The notes below the pieces were generated by a model that saw nothing but the letters and a program-made list of their open reading frames with translations, had not been told where the DNA came from and searched no databases. 64,000 nt of DNA. Source: Hymenolepis diminuta. Lineage: Eukaryota; Platyhelminthes; Cestoda; Cyclophyllidea; Hymenolepididae. Below, one piece after another: positions 41,337 through 55,000 of the stretch. Numbering within the stretch: position 1 is the first letter of the stretch; each line of letters begins with the position of its first letter. The stretch spans positions 690,024 to 754,023 of the forward strand of contig CAADRB010000013.1 in the NCBI GenBank assembly GCA_900708905.1, written 5' to 3'. The translations under genes and the position numbers were made by a program.

Positions 41337-43909
41337 TTCGTGGCCGAAAAACTGATTTATTGCCATTAGAGAATGCGAATAAGGAGAAATTCTGGAAATA
41401 CATCGACAGTCATCCTGCAGTACATTGAAAAACATCATTGCTTTAAAAATGCGTTGAATGAATATCAACTGTGGTTTGGGGAAATAATTAGGGGAGAGTT
41501 CCAGATCAAATATTTAAAATTCTTTTATTGTAAGTTCGAATTTGAATATAAATGCTGATTAAAAAAGAAAATCAACAAAGTAACCAACTCGTTACCTCCA
41601 AGGCAGATTCGTTGAATCACCCTCCAAGCAGAGTATCACCAAAGCAGAGCACCAAATTAAAACATTCGCGTACTTTCCTCTGGCCTTAATGTACGAGCTC
41701 ACTTCAGTCAATATCTGCATTCAATTTTCACTTGAACAATGTTCTTCATAGAAACTTCATTTACTTCCAAAAGTTAATAGAAATTAAAGTTGGCAACTTG
41801 CAGTGAATTCACCATTCACCATTTTGAAGATTAGATTAAATTAGATGATTTATTGAGAGAGAAGTGCCAACGGCGGTGCTTGACAGGATGGAACAGCACA
41901 AGTTGAATAAGTCGTTTTGATTAACTTTCATTTGAGCATAATGTCATGCTAGAAGTTGTCTACGGGAATAAGCGGTTCTACACAGAACTGTCATAAAATG
42001 TCTTCTTCCCTTTATAGATAGAATTATGTTCTCGGCCATAAGTATTAAATAACACCTAATGAGAACGAGTCCAGGCACGTCCACTGAGTGTTTGGATGAA
42101 GTAATGATCAATTCATCTTAAAGCGAGGAAACATTTATAGTCTAGCCGATAAATTCCAAGTGGATCTATGCAGATTTGAAGTTGGAACGCAACATGCAGT
42201 ATCCAGGGTGGGTAGTCATTAGGACTGTGATAGATTAACCGTGTTAGAAGGAAGCAATTTGCATAATTCACTCAGTGCGTAATGTAAGTTTTGGAGAAAA
42301 TACATCAAACTGGAATGGGTGGCCATGGAAATAAATCAGTAGACTAATAAACATTGGATACCCCGAATGTCGGTTTAATCAGGAAGCCTTTCGGACATTG
42401 GCAAAGTAGAGAAGTATACGCTTTAGGAGGAAATTGGAATCCAAAATTCTCTCTTGATGCACTAACTTTATTCTCCACTTCTACCTCATGGCTTCCCTCT
42501 GCCCCTTATTGGACAATTCTACTGTTCCTGTCGTTCAAATGCATTTCCACAATTGAGATGGAACAATAATTGAAAATTGATCGTTATTTTCTCCTGGATG
42601 GTTGTTAATGTTGCCTTAAAAGATGATATTTTGCTGAGGAGACTCGAATTCTCAATTAAAGACTTATCTAGAAATTAAATCAGATATGTGCAGTTAAGAG
42701 AATAAAAATAGTTCATCTCCAGAGAGAAGAATTTATCTGACGTGGTCCATTTTTTATGTGTGGACTATATTTCTTTCTCTGACCTGGAAAAATAACCTGC
42801 CTTCAGTGGCAAGATAGTAACCGATGCTCAAATGGGTGTGTTTAAGGTGTGAAAGTGGGGAATTCTCTTCTGAGATTAGCATGATGGAAAGTTGAGGTTG
42901 GAAGGCCACATTTTTACAACTGATTTCTCTTTTCCAGGATGGTACTTAACATCAATACACGAACTGAACTTGGGATGTTTTTTCTTGCTCATAATTGAGG
43001 AAGATGTCGAAGCTCTTGCATTTCCAAAGTAGCATTTCCAAAATAGAACGCCATGAAGAAATGCAAGAGTAGAAGAGTTTAAAAACTCCTCGTTGGAAAT
43101 ATCTGATTCTGAAGAGCAATCATCAGAAATTCTCTTGGACTCGTAATGCTGAAGGTATCACGATTGAAACTTTAACTCGTAAAATCTGGAATGGCATGCA
43201 GGAGTTAATGAAATTCTGATCTGCATAGAAATAGCTACAATTTTTACTCAACCTCTCAATAATTCAATGTAAATCTGTGTGGAATTGGTTCTCTGCTGCA
43301 ACTCTTTCGGGAGTGTCTTAGTCTTAAGAATGACTAATGACAGTTTAAGTCGAAGTCTCTTGTGGCCTTATCTTAAGACAACGCCCTAACAACTCTACAA
43401 CGGGTGTAGAAATTTCTCTGCAAATTATTTTGAGAACTTCAGCTTCAACAAAGAATCACTCACCTTATTGGTATACTATAAAACGTCCGAGTTGTTCTAT
43501 CGTCGGACACTACTTTGCAAACAATCTGGTACAAAAGGAGAACTATTTCAGGGACTACTAAGCAATAGGTAAAAGTGATCTCTGGAGAGACCAGACTCTC
43601 ATGACTGAGAAGCTAAACTTGAGGAAGCAGTAAAGGCATAGAAACCGGTGATAGCACAAAGATACACATGTAAGCATTTTCAGAGAGCTAATGAAATGAC
43701 TGTTGCACTTTGAACAGCCTCTCCCGAACATTATCTGGCAGGGAGACATTTCGTCCAGGTTACTGAATTTGCTTTTGTACTTACAAGTTATTCGTTCACT
43801 TATATAAAGTGTCTCCATGATACTATTTGAAGAAGCAGATGGAGAGGTATTTGAAAATAATTTGTTGAGATTCATTTAAATATATGCTGTTACTTTCTTC
43901 TTTGCATTA

Positions 43910-44188
43910 GAGAACTCCACGAAGATTTCGGCATTGAATTAAATGTTAATACTACAAGTGGCATTCTGAACTTTGGAGTTTTTAATGCCCCAACTTTCGA
44001 TAAGCCTTGAAGCACCCAAAAATGGAGTTATTGAAACCCTCGCTGATAGGTCAGCGTTATGTTATGAGAGAGGGTTTTTCGGTATGGTAATTATTGGATC
44101 CCCTGAATATGAAGACTTGAGACACGTATACGTGGGCAGAGTAGCAGACATAACAGATGAAATGCTGAAAGTAAGGATCAGAACTTAA
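43910..44188 (+). pseudogene. Frameshifted coding-like fragment, unrecognised
   Basis: Two protein-like stretches in different frames abut. The first is ELHEDFGIELNVNTTSGIL and GVFNAPTFDKP before a stop; the second is EAPKNGVIETLADRSALC, GFFGMVIIGSPEYEDL and VYVGRVADITDEM to a stop at 44186-44188. A pyrimidine tract and AG precede the first. It could be a broken exon or retrocopy, or chance. I do not recognise the family. Confidence 0.3.
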
Positions 44189-46044
44189 TAAAGAAGAGGA
44201 AAGTAGGCCGTTAAAATAGATTTTTAAAAAGTATTAAAAGCATAAGATTCAGTAGAATTTGAATAAATAGATAATGTAATGATAAGGGAAGTAGTATGGA
44301 TAGTTACAAGTCTTTGAATGGAGAGAACTTACAGAGCTTTTAGCTCATAAAATCTTCAATTTGAAAGAGGTAGGAAGAAGAGGGGAATATTGCGAGCACA
44401 TTCAAATAGGAAAGAACGGGAAGACGTAAGAACCGTAGCTATTAAGCTAAAACTGGGTGTAGGTAGAAGGGTGATTCCGTGGGTAGAAAACATGAAGAAA
44501 TAGGGACGAACTGCATAACGGAGAAATTTGAAAGCGAACTTTCGTACTTAGGACTTACGCTTTAAACAAAGGAAGGAAATGGAATTGGAAAATAATTTAA
44601 ACCGGTGGTAGTTTATAATGTTTTTACATTTCTATCATATGAATTTAGGACGATTTAAAGTAGCGCTGATTCCAAGTAAAGGTATTTTTAAAATCCGACT
44701 GAGATTTACTCTATAAAACGTAGTCATCATGAAGGCCATCAAGAGAATAAATGTCCTAAAATCAGTAGAAGGAGAATTGAAATGGATATGAGAGATGATA
44801 GGTGAGAGAGTTGAAGGAGGGCTGGATTTCACATCCAAATTGCATGAGCGACGGTGGAATTGTGTGAAGGGGTAAATAGAATGCCCTTAGAGAGACAATC
44901 TGAGTTCGCGGTCTTGATTAGTTTCTGAGGAGGATCTGACAATTGGGGAAGAGGCATGAGTTAATAGGTGGAGAATGCACATGGAGACCGAGCAGACCTA
45001 TGAATTGGAGTGTGCAGCTGCTACAGGTCTATGCACACTCAAAGGGAAGTCATATTTCATAATTTTGAGGAAATTCATGTGGAAAAAGAAGGAAATCGTA
45101 GGTAATTCAAGTATTCCCTGAATGAGATGGTCCTAAAATTTCCTATTTGTGAGCGAATGTTTGTGGAGCTCAGTGATTAAAGAAAAGATTGGCGCACATT
45201 TGCAAATATATCAAGTAACTCAAAAAAGGAAATGAGACCGCAATGTATCGCGATTTACTTCAGTATCCCTTGTTAAAGGACGGAACTCAAACTCATTTTA
45301 GGAGAGTTCAGGAAATCATATGCAATCAGTGCTGTAAATGCTTCTAATATTTAACCGTAATCAAAACTATGAAATTCAGTAAAGTATGAGCTTTTTCTTT
45401 ATGCTCAGATCTCAATTTCATAGAGCTCACTCTTTACGATGTAAAATCCATAAAAATTTGTTTCGCTCTGGCTGACATAATTTAAACACTAATAAAGGCA
45501 GAAATATTTGATATCAACCGAAAAGGTAGACGGGCAAACCAAAATATTTTAATGTAACTCAATCTCTCCCTTTGCTATGATCTGACAGCTGGTATTGTTT
45601 GCGAAATAGCGTTCTACTTACTAATTGTTAGTAGATATGACTTTACTTTAATTTTCTTTTTGAGCCTCATCTTCTAAGACGAATAACGTGCCCTTAAAAG
45701 AAAAATCATATGTTAAAAATGCTTTACGTTTCTTTGTAGTTTGATATGCCAAAAATTATTGGGAAACAACTAAGTATCTAAGCAGAATTCTAAAATATTC
45801 TCGGCACAAATAGTTTTTTCAATTGCTGTTACGGTTTGCTCATCTCAGGGAGGGAAGTTCTCCTCATTTCTGAATGACAGTAAAATAAGTAATTAATCAA
45901 TATCCCATATTTAAATTATAAAGAAACCGTGTGATATCTTAATAAAGGAATCTCTTTGTTGCGCAGTATGTTTATTCCTCACCCTGTTCGGATAATGGTG
46001 ATTGTAATGTTATGTCAAAATACCATGTTCATTTCGAATGGATA

Positions 46045-47229
46045 ACACATAGGCTGAAAAGTCCCGGGCTTAACGAAGAAAACACCGTTTTTTGGTTCAA
46101 AATTAGCTTTATTCATCAACGTAATCTCCATCAAGAGCAACNNNNNNNNNNNNNNNNNNNNNNNNNNNNNNNNNNNNNNNNNNNNNNNNNNNNNNNNNNN
46201 NNNNNNNNNNNNNNNNNNNNNNNNNNNNNNNNNNNNNNNNNNNNNNNNNNNNNNNNNNNNNNNNNNNNNNNNNNNNNNNNNNNNNNNNNNNNNNNNNNNN
46301 NNNNNNNNNNNNNNNNNNNNNNNNNNNNNNNNNNNNNNNNNNNNNNNNNNNNNNNNNNNNNNNNNNNNNNNNNNNNNNNNNNNNNNNNNNNNNNNNNNNN
46401 NNNNNNNNNNNNNNNNNNNNNNNNNNNNNNNNNNNNNNNNNNNNNNNNNNNNNNNNNNNNNNNNNNNNNNNNNNNNNNNNNNNNNNNNNNNNNNNNNNNN
46501 NNNNNNNNNNNNNNNNNNNNNNNNNNNNNNNNNNNNNNNNNNNNNNNNNNNNNNNNNNNNNNNNNNNNNNNNNNNNNNNNNNNNNNNNNNNNNNNNNNNN
46601 NNNNNNNNNNNNNNNNNNNNNNNNNNNNNNNNNNNNNNNNNNNNNNNNNNNNNNNNNNNNNNNNNNNNNNNNNNNNNNNNNNNNNNNNNNNNNNNNNNNN
46701 NNNNNNNNNNNNNNNNNNNNNNNNNNNNNNNNNNNNNNNNNNNNNNNNNNNNNNNNNNNNNNNNNNNNNNNNNNNNNNNNNNNNNNNNNNNNNNNNNNNN
46801 NNNNNNNNNNNNNNNNNNNNNNNNNNNNNNNNNNNNNNNNNNNNNNNNNNNNNNNNNNNNNNNNNNNNNNNNNNNNNNNNNNNNNNNNNNNNNNNNNNNN
46901 NNNNNNNNNNNNNNNNNNNNNNNNNNNNNNNNNNNNNNNNNNNATGGAGCGGAGTCCCCATAACACTTTTCAAGCCATTGCTTCGCTTCAACGGTATTTT
47001 TTCCCATCAAGAAGCAGCGTAAAATTAAAACACCAAATTGTTTTTGATGCATTGTTTTGAAAATGACAAAAGTAGCGTCACTCTGAGCACAATAACCCAC
47101 AAACTGATGAATAGAATATCATGAAAATTTAACAGGTGTCTTTTGAAGGTGAGTACTAACTGAAAAAGGTGACTGCAATAAAACTAGCCCCATCGATGTG
47201 TTAGGCCCAGGACTTTTCAGCTCATGTGT
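46045..47229 (-). mobile_element. mariner transposon with the middle replaced by an N gap
   Basis: Terminal inverted repeats are clear: ACACATAGGCTGAAAAGTCC at 46045 and its near-exact inverse ending at 47229 (30 bases, four differences), flanked by TA at 46043-46044 and 47230-47231 as expected for Tc1/mariner insertion. On the minus strand a transposase start at 47052 reads MHQKQFGVLILRCFLMGKN then TVEAKQWLEKCYGDSAP, the mariner N-terminal helix-turn-helix region. The C-terminal end reads DGDYVDE then stop at 46109-46111. Bases 46142-46943 (802) are N. Start and end are not in the same frame at the given gap length, so the gap size is probably only an estimate or the copy is broken. The catalytic residues fall in the gap and cannot be judged. 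Confidence 0.9.
46142..46943. other. Assembly gap (802 N)
   Basis: A run of N inside the mariner element. Open frames reported across it are artefacts of Ns translated as X. Confidence 0.99.
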
Positions 47230-47410
47230 TAAGAATTGATGTAGCATTTTTCGACTTAAGAGAAGAAATAGGCACAAGACTGGATTAGAACTGACCGAAT
47301 TTGTCTTCCGAACATCGTCCTGCAACGAATCTAAAGTATCTTGTAGGTGATAATTTCTACCGGCCCGTTTATGAATTACTGGAAAATGCGAAATTGACTC
47401 CTTAATATTC

Positions 47411-47447
47411 GACGATATTATTTACCAGCATAGTAAATAATATCGTC
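47411..47447. other. Perfect hairpin, 15-bp arms and 7-nt loop
   Basis: gacgatattatttac (47411-47425), loop cagcata, then its exact inverse gtaaataatatcgtc (47433-47447). No T-run follows. Function unknown. Confidence 0.8.
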
Positions 47448-49010
47448 CAGTAATATTGTCTTTCTCGTGTTGTCCATCCCATAATATTGCTAATCACTCA
47501 TGGGACATTATCTAGCCTTAGGGAAATGTAGTAATAGTGCAATGTTTTGAAGTCTGATTTCATCAGCGAATAAAGGGATTCCAGCAATTGCTATTGAATC
47601 TCCTAATGCTTATAATGGAAGGAGTTAAGATATTCAAAAAACAGTAACGGTTTTACCTCAATCATTATATGTTTTACAGAGATATGTTAAATTTGCACCA
47701 ATTCCTCCCAATTTCAGCCAGCTGTTAAAATTAGGTTCCAGGAATATGTGTATTACATAATTTTCACTACTTTATCAATTGTTCAGGCAAATAAACCATC
47801 TTCTCGGAATTCTAGAAGCGTAAATCTTGAAAAAATTAGACTTTTCATGCTGAGGAATTTGTTTGACGGGGAAATTTGTTCAAATTTTTCTCTAAATGGC
47901 CTACCAAAACGATAATTGAAAAATAAATGAATTTAAACATTGTCGTAGGAAGCTACAAAGGTTGCTTTTAAGTTAATGTATGGATATGAGAAATTTTCAG
48001 TTTAGTAAAGGAAATAAACCGAGAATGAACACGATGTGTCCGAGAATTACGGATTGTGATTCATATATCAGATGATAATATCATAACACAAATTTCATTA
48101 AATTAGGTCAGTAAATAGATTTCTAATTTTCTGAGTGAGACCATTATCTTACGCCCCAAAAAGATAGGTAGGATTGCTTGGACCTGTCTCAGAAGGTGGT
48201 CTGGCAAGCAATCACTACTTTGTCTGCTTCCAAACTCGACGAAAGAGATCAAATGTGGTTCGATAATTGATCAGTAAATGTGCAGAGGAATCCGGGTCAT
48301 AAAAATTGGCACTTCGGTTCAAGGGAGTTCAATTCAGATTGAGTTTATGGACGCCGGAGATATTTAGGGTTGTCATCATGCCATAATCCAAAGCTAGGTT
48401 AACTCATTCAGAGGTAATTGCACTTAAATTCCCCGTATTCTGTCTCCTCAATAATAGGAAACCATGTGAGAAATCTTCCATTGATTTCTTTCACATTCAT
48501 GCCGCTCATGTTCTCATTATTTAACTAAATTAAATTAATAAATTCAAACAATTCCAGAGGACCTTTATGCAATTTTATGCAATATTTTCTAACTTTTGCC
48601 TCCAAATCTCCCCATTGGTTTTCAAATATGCAAATTACTGATGTTGCAACAGTCTCGACAATTAACTGGTTCAATATACTAAAAGGTGCTCAAAATAGAA
48701 TTGTGGGAAAAAGGCACAAGGTAATCTGCCAAACTCAATCAGTTTATCGCTAAATGGATTCATTTTCAGCATATTATTGAAGTCATTTAATTAAAACAGA
48801 TGTTTTAACAAAAGAATTAAAGCTAAAAATCAAATTCTACACTAGTCCACGTATGGAAACAATTGATCATTACAAACTGAGATAAAGCGATTCACTTATT
48901 CCATCCTATTAACCTCTACTATTCCTTCCTGTTGATTTCTTTCACTTCATTATTCAATTTGTGCAAATTGTTATTTCTATAAACCACTTATTAAAGAAGA
49001 CCCCTTTTTA

Positions 49011-52000
49011 ATGAGCCGTCAGCGGTGCAGAATGCCTGACAGCGAGAGAGCAGCTTCGACGGTATCACAATCTATAAATTCGATATTCCCTGATGTGCAA
49101 TCCCTCACGGACCTGATAACAACTGCGGATTTACGTTTAGGTAAGCGGTTGATTAGTCATTCTTAATGATCCTATGTATGGTATATGCCATGATATCTCC
49201 TAATGCTTGCTGGATAGGTGCTGTGCAGTTTTTATATATGGTACGACCTAGTAAAAGGGCAAATCAAACAGAGAAATGAATCCTTTTTTGTATTCATCTC
49301 CCTTTCTCTCACGTTCTACAATCTAAAGAGAGGAGGGAACAGTTGATAGAAATAACAGAATTGGCGGCAAATAATAAAGAGAAAACTGGGGTGCGGGATT
49401 TTGGTGTGGTCGCTGATATGCTTACATCAATAGCGCCTCTTTATTCTCTCGGAACGAAGGCACAATGTGCATACTGGGCGGTGTGCCAATAGTCAACAGT
49501 CAATCTATTAATTGTATTATTTGGCTTTTAGAAAGACTCTGGTTTCGCTGAGAACAAAATAACTCTCTCTTTGAAATCAATCAGTCAATAGAATTGGCAA
49601 TAAGATGTGTGTGGGTGTTTTGTCCGCGAGATGATTTGCTGCTGCAAAATAAGTGTGCACGCTACTGTTAAGTAATAAGTAGCATATACAACGGGAAAGG
49701 AAGTGAATGGAAGAAGAGGAAGGGCAGGGGGAGGGGGTTAGTGAATTCGATGGTAGAAAAGGACATATGCTTGTGCTGATACAGCGTCCCGCGGGTCAAT
49801 CTGTTTGACGCTACAATACAAAAAATGTATCTGAATGAGATCATCTGGTTCATAATATCTTAAGAGGACATAAGATAAGCATACATTTGGTCATTAAAGA
49901 GGTACCAGGATTTGAGCATCGGGTGCCGACAGCAGGCAGTGTAGTGACCCAGGAAAACGTCGCCAATATGATTTGATACTGCGTAAAGTTGGTAACGAGC
50001 ATTCATCTCTGATGCTTTAAAATAGATAAGTGGATGTAAATAGGACACTCATAAAGCACTTATAATAATAAAATTAGATTGTGATCTTTAAAAGGTTCTC
50101 AACTTATAAAAACGCTATAGAACTTCTGCGATATTAATCTCACATCTCTGTTTGGAAAAAGTTTCAATTACCAGTGAATTTCCTTAATCACGGTGATAAA
50201 ATTACCGCAGACCGTAAAAAAAGGAAATCAACCGCCCGGTTTCCTCTAATTTTCTTTGAAATGGCACGACTAAATAATACCGTTTGTAATAACGTGAAGA
50301 CGGATCTATCCGGGCCACACTGATCGCTTAGAAGGGGGTGATCGATGTCGCCAGATCAGTTCGAGGGGTGGCTAGTCTGCCACCGGCCCCCGATAGATCC
50401 GTCTTCACGTTATTACACCGTTAAAGCACATAATGAAAAAAATTCTCAGTAATTCCATAATACTAACGCAATTGAGGCAGATTTTAAAATGAAATAGGAT
50501 ATTTGCCAAATGATTAAAACAACAATACAATCCGTCTGACCAACCCACGTTTACAATATTCATTATATTTTTGCGATAGAAATACATTCGCGTTAGAGTT
50601 CATTAAAAGAATACGGAGATTATTTCTATTGTCTCTCAATAAAGCCAATGACGGTTAAGAACAACTAGACAGTCATCGTCAGTTAAAATAGCTACTTTTC
50701 TAGATAGTGCCTTCCTCAATTCGCGTGTGAAATGTCTATGAATAAAACAGGATTTGGTAGTTCATAAGCTAGAAAAAACATAAATGGAGGCTAGGAAAGG
50801 AATGAGCCCTTGGCAGTCCCTTCGGAGGATTAATTGCAAGGGATTGCGTCTACTTCAGTCCCAAAATTTATTCTTTTACTATCAACGATGATTGATAGTG
50901 CAATTCTTTATTCAACTTCTCCAGTATCTTTTCTTGCTTTATTAATAAGTTTTAATAAGAAACGGTTACCCAACAGGGAGTCTCGATTTTACAAACTTAG
51001 CATAAGATTGTGAATAGCATTAAGCACTATATATAATCTACATTCATTTATTTTCTACATAATCAAATAGCTATTACTTCATAATACCATCCGAATATTA
51101 ACATAAAGAGCACGACAATCTATTCATCACATTTAACTACGATTTTCCGTATTGGCTGCTGCATTCTATGTTAAACTTTTAATGTGCTTTCATTATTTAA
51201 GTCTTTACCATCATCAAAAAATCATTAAAAACCATACAAACTAGTCAGATTGAGGCAAAACTCTGAATTTAATATCGGCTTACAGCAATGGGAAGCGTAT
51301 TGAGTGAGATCAAGATCTTCAATAGGATAATCGATGAAAGTACTGATTTTCGATCCTGACCGGTCACCAGAGAAACGCTTGAAATCTGTAGAGAAAATGA
51401 ATTGGAGCGAATGTATTCAGTGTAATGAATTTATTTAGATAAATATAAGCATACGGATAACAAGAATTTTCGGGAAACGCTGGATAGAGAACCGCTTCCG
51501 ACATGGTTGTCTTAGTTTACATCCACTGCAGGTCTGGAAACGGAGAAAAAATCGGCATGAAACAGTAATAAATCTCCGTTATGATCACAGACAGAATTTG
51601 GAAGACGGACGAGTAAGGGCACACTTACTACATTCCCGTGCATGTTAGAACATAGTATAAGGTGTTTCGCCTATATCTTGACCTTAGAAGTCTATTAACC
51701 CTAAAATGATCAAGCACTTGAGTACAGATGCACCAAAAGAAAATCATCTAGGTGCACATGTCCTCAGGAGGGCACGTACACTAAACGTGTACGTACTTCT
51801 GCAGCCAATGAAATTTAATGGCGGTGCGTCTGTGTGTCTCAAGTGCGTAGGTGCGTGAGGAAAGTCGCATTCCATTGACGCACAGCCCTGGCAACGTGGA
51901 AGTAGTTGCCGGTTTGCTTGGAGTCACATGATTAACGTCAAGGCGCCGGGCTATTGGCCAGCCGTTAGGAGATAATGGGTTGATTTATGCCAAGATACGT

Positions 52001-55000
52001 CACGGTTGTAATGGCCTACATTATGTTCGCTTAGGAAAGTAGTTATAATGTCATTGGGAATCCTCTATAGGACAAGTAGTGTAAAACGCAATTTTCCTAA
52101 CTAGAGGTTTATCATTAAGAATTATCTGACTTTTGGAAATAAATAACAATAATAAAAAATATTCCGAGCTGTGGTGTTTTAGAATGCCGAGATTGGGAAA
52201 AAATGAAAACAACGGAGCTCTGAGAGTCTAAAAATTCACACGAAATACCAATAATGCATTTAAAGAGGTAGAAAAATAACGAAAAATGAGAAATTTTTGC
52301 TGTAGCTAACATCATGACCGACTTTGATAATTAGGTAACGGTCAAAGTGAGATATTTTCGGGAAGAAGGACAAAAAACGAAACGTCACAATGAAGCTAGC
52401 ATGTCAGAGCTCTTATAAAAGTTTCAACAACCTCCGTTTAACAGTTGATTTGCACGTTGTTATTATTACCCACAGCGGAGAGAAAAAAATATACAATAAA
52501 CAAGAGAGGAGGATGATAGAAGCGACGTTATCAAAGTTGTTGGGGGTAAGTCGAAAATCAAAGCATTACTGCATCTAGACTCTGAAATCACCAGATTTCT
52601 GCATTTTAATTTCCTTTAATAAAGTTTTAAATTATTCTATATCAACCCCGTTTTTCAATCGATGTGCATGTTAATGTTAGAAGTTATTTATTTGATCCAG
52701 TTCAAATCATTATCATTTGTTTGACTCCATTTCGTTCTATGTAAGCATTACTACTCCCTATGCCACCTGTATAGTTAACTAAATGGCATATTCTGACTGG
52801 CCTAGTCAATAAAGATTCCCATGGATGAGTAGAGTTTTGTCTACTGAAGTGAATGCAGTGATGATTACCGTAAATGGAAAATTAAATCATTGAGTCTTGT
52901 AAGGTTACTCAGAGCAAGAGCGATGGCAAATGGGAATCTTGAGACTAAAATTCCTCATTGGCTAACCTCAATCATGGTCGGCCAAATAAGGAACAAGCCT
53001 ACCCTCTCCTGCCATATTTGTTTTTAAGCAACTTATGTATTATTTTCTAAGCAACTGTAGTCTAGTGATATCTAGTGAATGCGTAGATCATAGCGGCAAA
53101 AACTAGACCTCATAGCATTACAAAAGAACAGAAAAAGTATTTCTTAATAAGAGAAATCTACGAGCGAGATGGAAGAAACGAGGACAGAGGAAAAGAGTTA
53201 GAAAAGCAGATAAAATGAGACATTAAATAGGAAAGAGTGCACAACGACTCTATTATCACAACAACGAAACGCAAGAAGACGACATAAATTAATGCAGTGT
53301 TAAGTATGCGATGGCGGCTGAAACTCACAGGCATGATACCATGCTGGCGATTCATCTGATAAATATAAATGTAATGGGGACGGAGAAATGGATTAATTAA
53401 ATTGATGTTATGAAGATGACGGTGGGAAAAAAAGGGAGCGCTAAAAAACTCACCGGTTGTTCAGACCCTCCCAGAATCTCATTTGAAGTGAAGTGATTGA
53501 AACAGTCCTCGATATCGACTTTGTTCATCTATGAAAGTGAAAAGATATGTTTAAATGGGAAAGCATCTCAATAATATCAACCCAGGCCATCAGTTCGGCT
53601 TTTGGTCCCTTGTTCTGTTGACAAATTGTAACAACTACAGCAGTGAGAGATTTCAGCTGACAATACAGAGACTTCTTCTACTTATTAATATCTGCCATAA
53701 ACATCCATTGCCGTAGTCCAATTGATTAAGAGCTGCGACATTAGTGCCAGAAATACAGTAAGAGATCAACTGAAGAATTCGAGCAATGAGACGTCTGCAA
53801 GCGTTAATTAAAGTGCTTTACTCAGGTGATTCAGATGAGTGAGTTATATACGGACTTCACACAGCAATCTCCAAATTAAGATACCGACGAATTCGCGAAA
53901 CAATGATCGTATAAATTCTGAATATTTTGATAAATAAATTGGGGTGAATTCCAAGCTACTTCTCAGCTCCTCTAGTGGTGCGGATGTTTCAACTTATCCT
54001 TCTACAGATTTAATCAAACTGTAATTCTCAAAAAATGCAGATAACCAAATATTTAGGACCATGCCAAGTTATTTTAACTTCATATACCGATTGAGTGAGA
54101 AAATGGTGATAAATTATCTCATGATCTGTTCATTAAAAAGATTGCCAAGAACTGTAATGCAAAATTCCTAGCACGGATTCTCTAGAGGCCTTAAGAAATT
54201 ACATCAGTTCATCTTGAATTAAACTCCATCAAGTTAAATTTATGGTAACTATTAGAATAAAATAATGTACTTGCAGTTGTATGACTAATCGTCCAGAGTA
54301 ACCGATTATCCAGAAAAATTTAAAGTTATAATAACTGCAAATTGCAGTTTATGCCAACTAGCAGCTCTGTAACTCCACCGATGGAGTGGTGTCACCTTTC
54401 AAGCTTTTAAACATGGTCAATTCTAGCTGGATGCCTTCTTACCCTATCAGAAAGACATTTGATCTTGAAACTGTCACCCAGACAACTTTAGAGTTGAGCC
54501 TCAACTAAACGGAACGATCCCAAATGCTACGATTATGAAGAAAGAGCTAATAACAACTTAAGTTATGTAGAACTCCCTGGTTTCAGAACCGAAATATCCT
54601 AATATCTCGATCCGCTTCTCTCTTCTCAGTTGATATTTTGCCATGTAAGGGTAACACAATTTGTTCTGTCGTTGAAAACAATAAAACAAGTACCAGGTGC
54701 AAAACTGCGCACAAACAGGAATAGATCAGAATGAGAATCATGATCTAGGAGTCATTAGCATAACTACGTGATTAGGTGACAAGCTCACACAGGGACGAAA
54801 TTTATCTCCTTTTACTAAATGATCTGATTCACCTCTCGCTTTCTGACAGGAGGACATGAATGAAGAAGTAAAAAATTTAAAAAATTTCATTCTTCGAAGT
54901 TTTTTTGATGAAGCGTTTGGTTATACGGACACAACTGTTCCTCAACTTCACATTAATTCAAAGCCAACACATGTAAGAAAGCTGGTGAGAAATATGTTAG

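Larger units (their letters stand above)
38700..46043. other. Repeat-rich intergenic region
   Basis: Contains CT-rich simple sequence (about 38725-38785), two well-preserved copies of repeat family A, a possible retropepsin scrap (about 40826-40900) and a frameshifted coding-like fragment (about 43910-44188). No complete gene was recognised. Open frames at 39266-39508, 40916-41146 and 42354-42569 are not convincing. Confidence 0.55.
47230..49737. other. Intergenic region between the mariner element and the USP gene
   Basis: Contains a perfect 15-bp hairpin (47411-47447) and, near its right end, candidate plus-strand exons (49011-49140, 49329-49482) and the USP polyadenylation signal. Nothing else was recognised. 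Confidence 0.5.

Noticed and set aside
46012..47100. Open frames of 285-361 codons over the N run
   Set aside because: Ns translated as X. Only the flanking mariner ends are meaningful.
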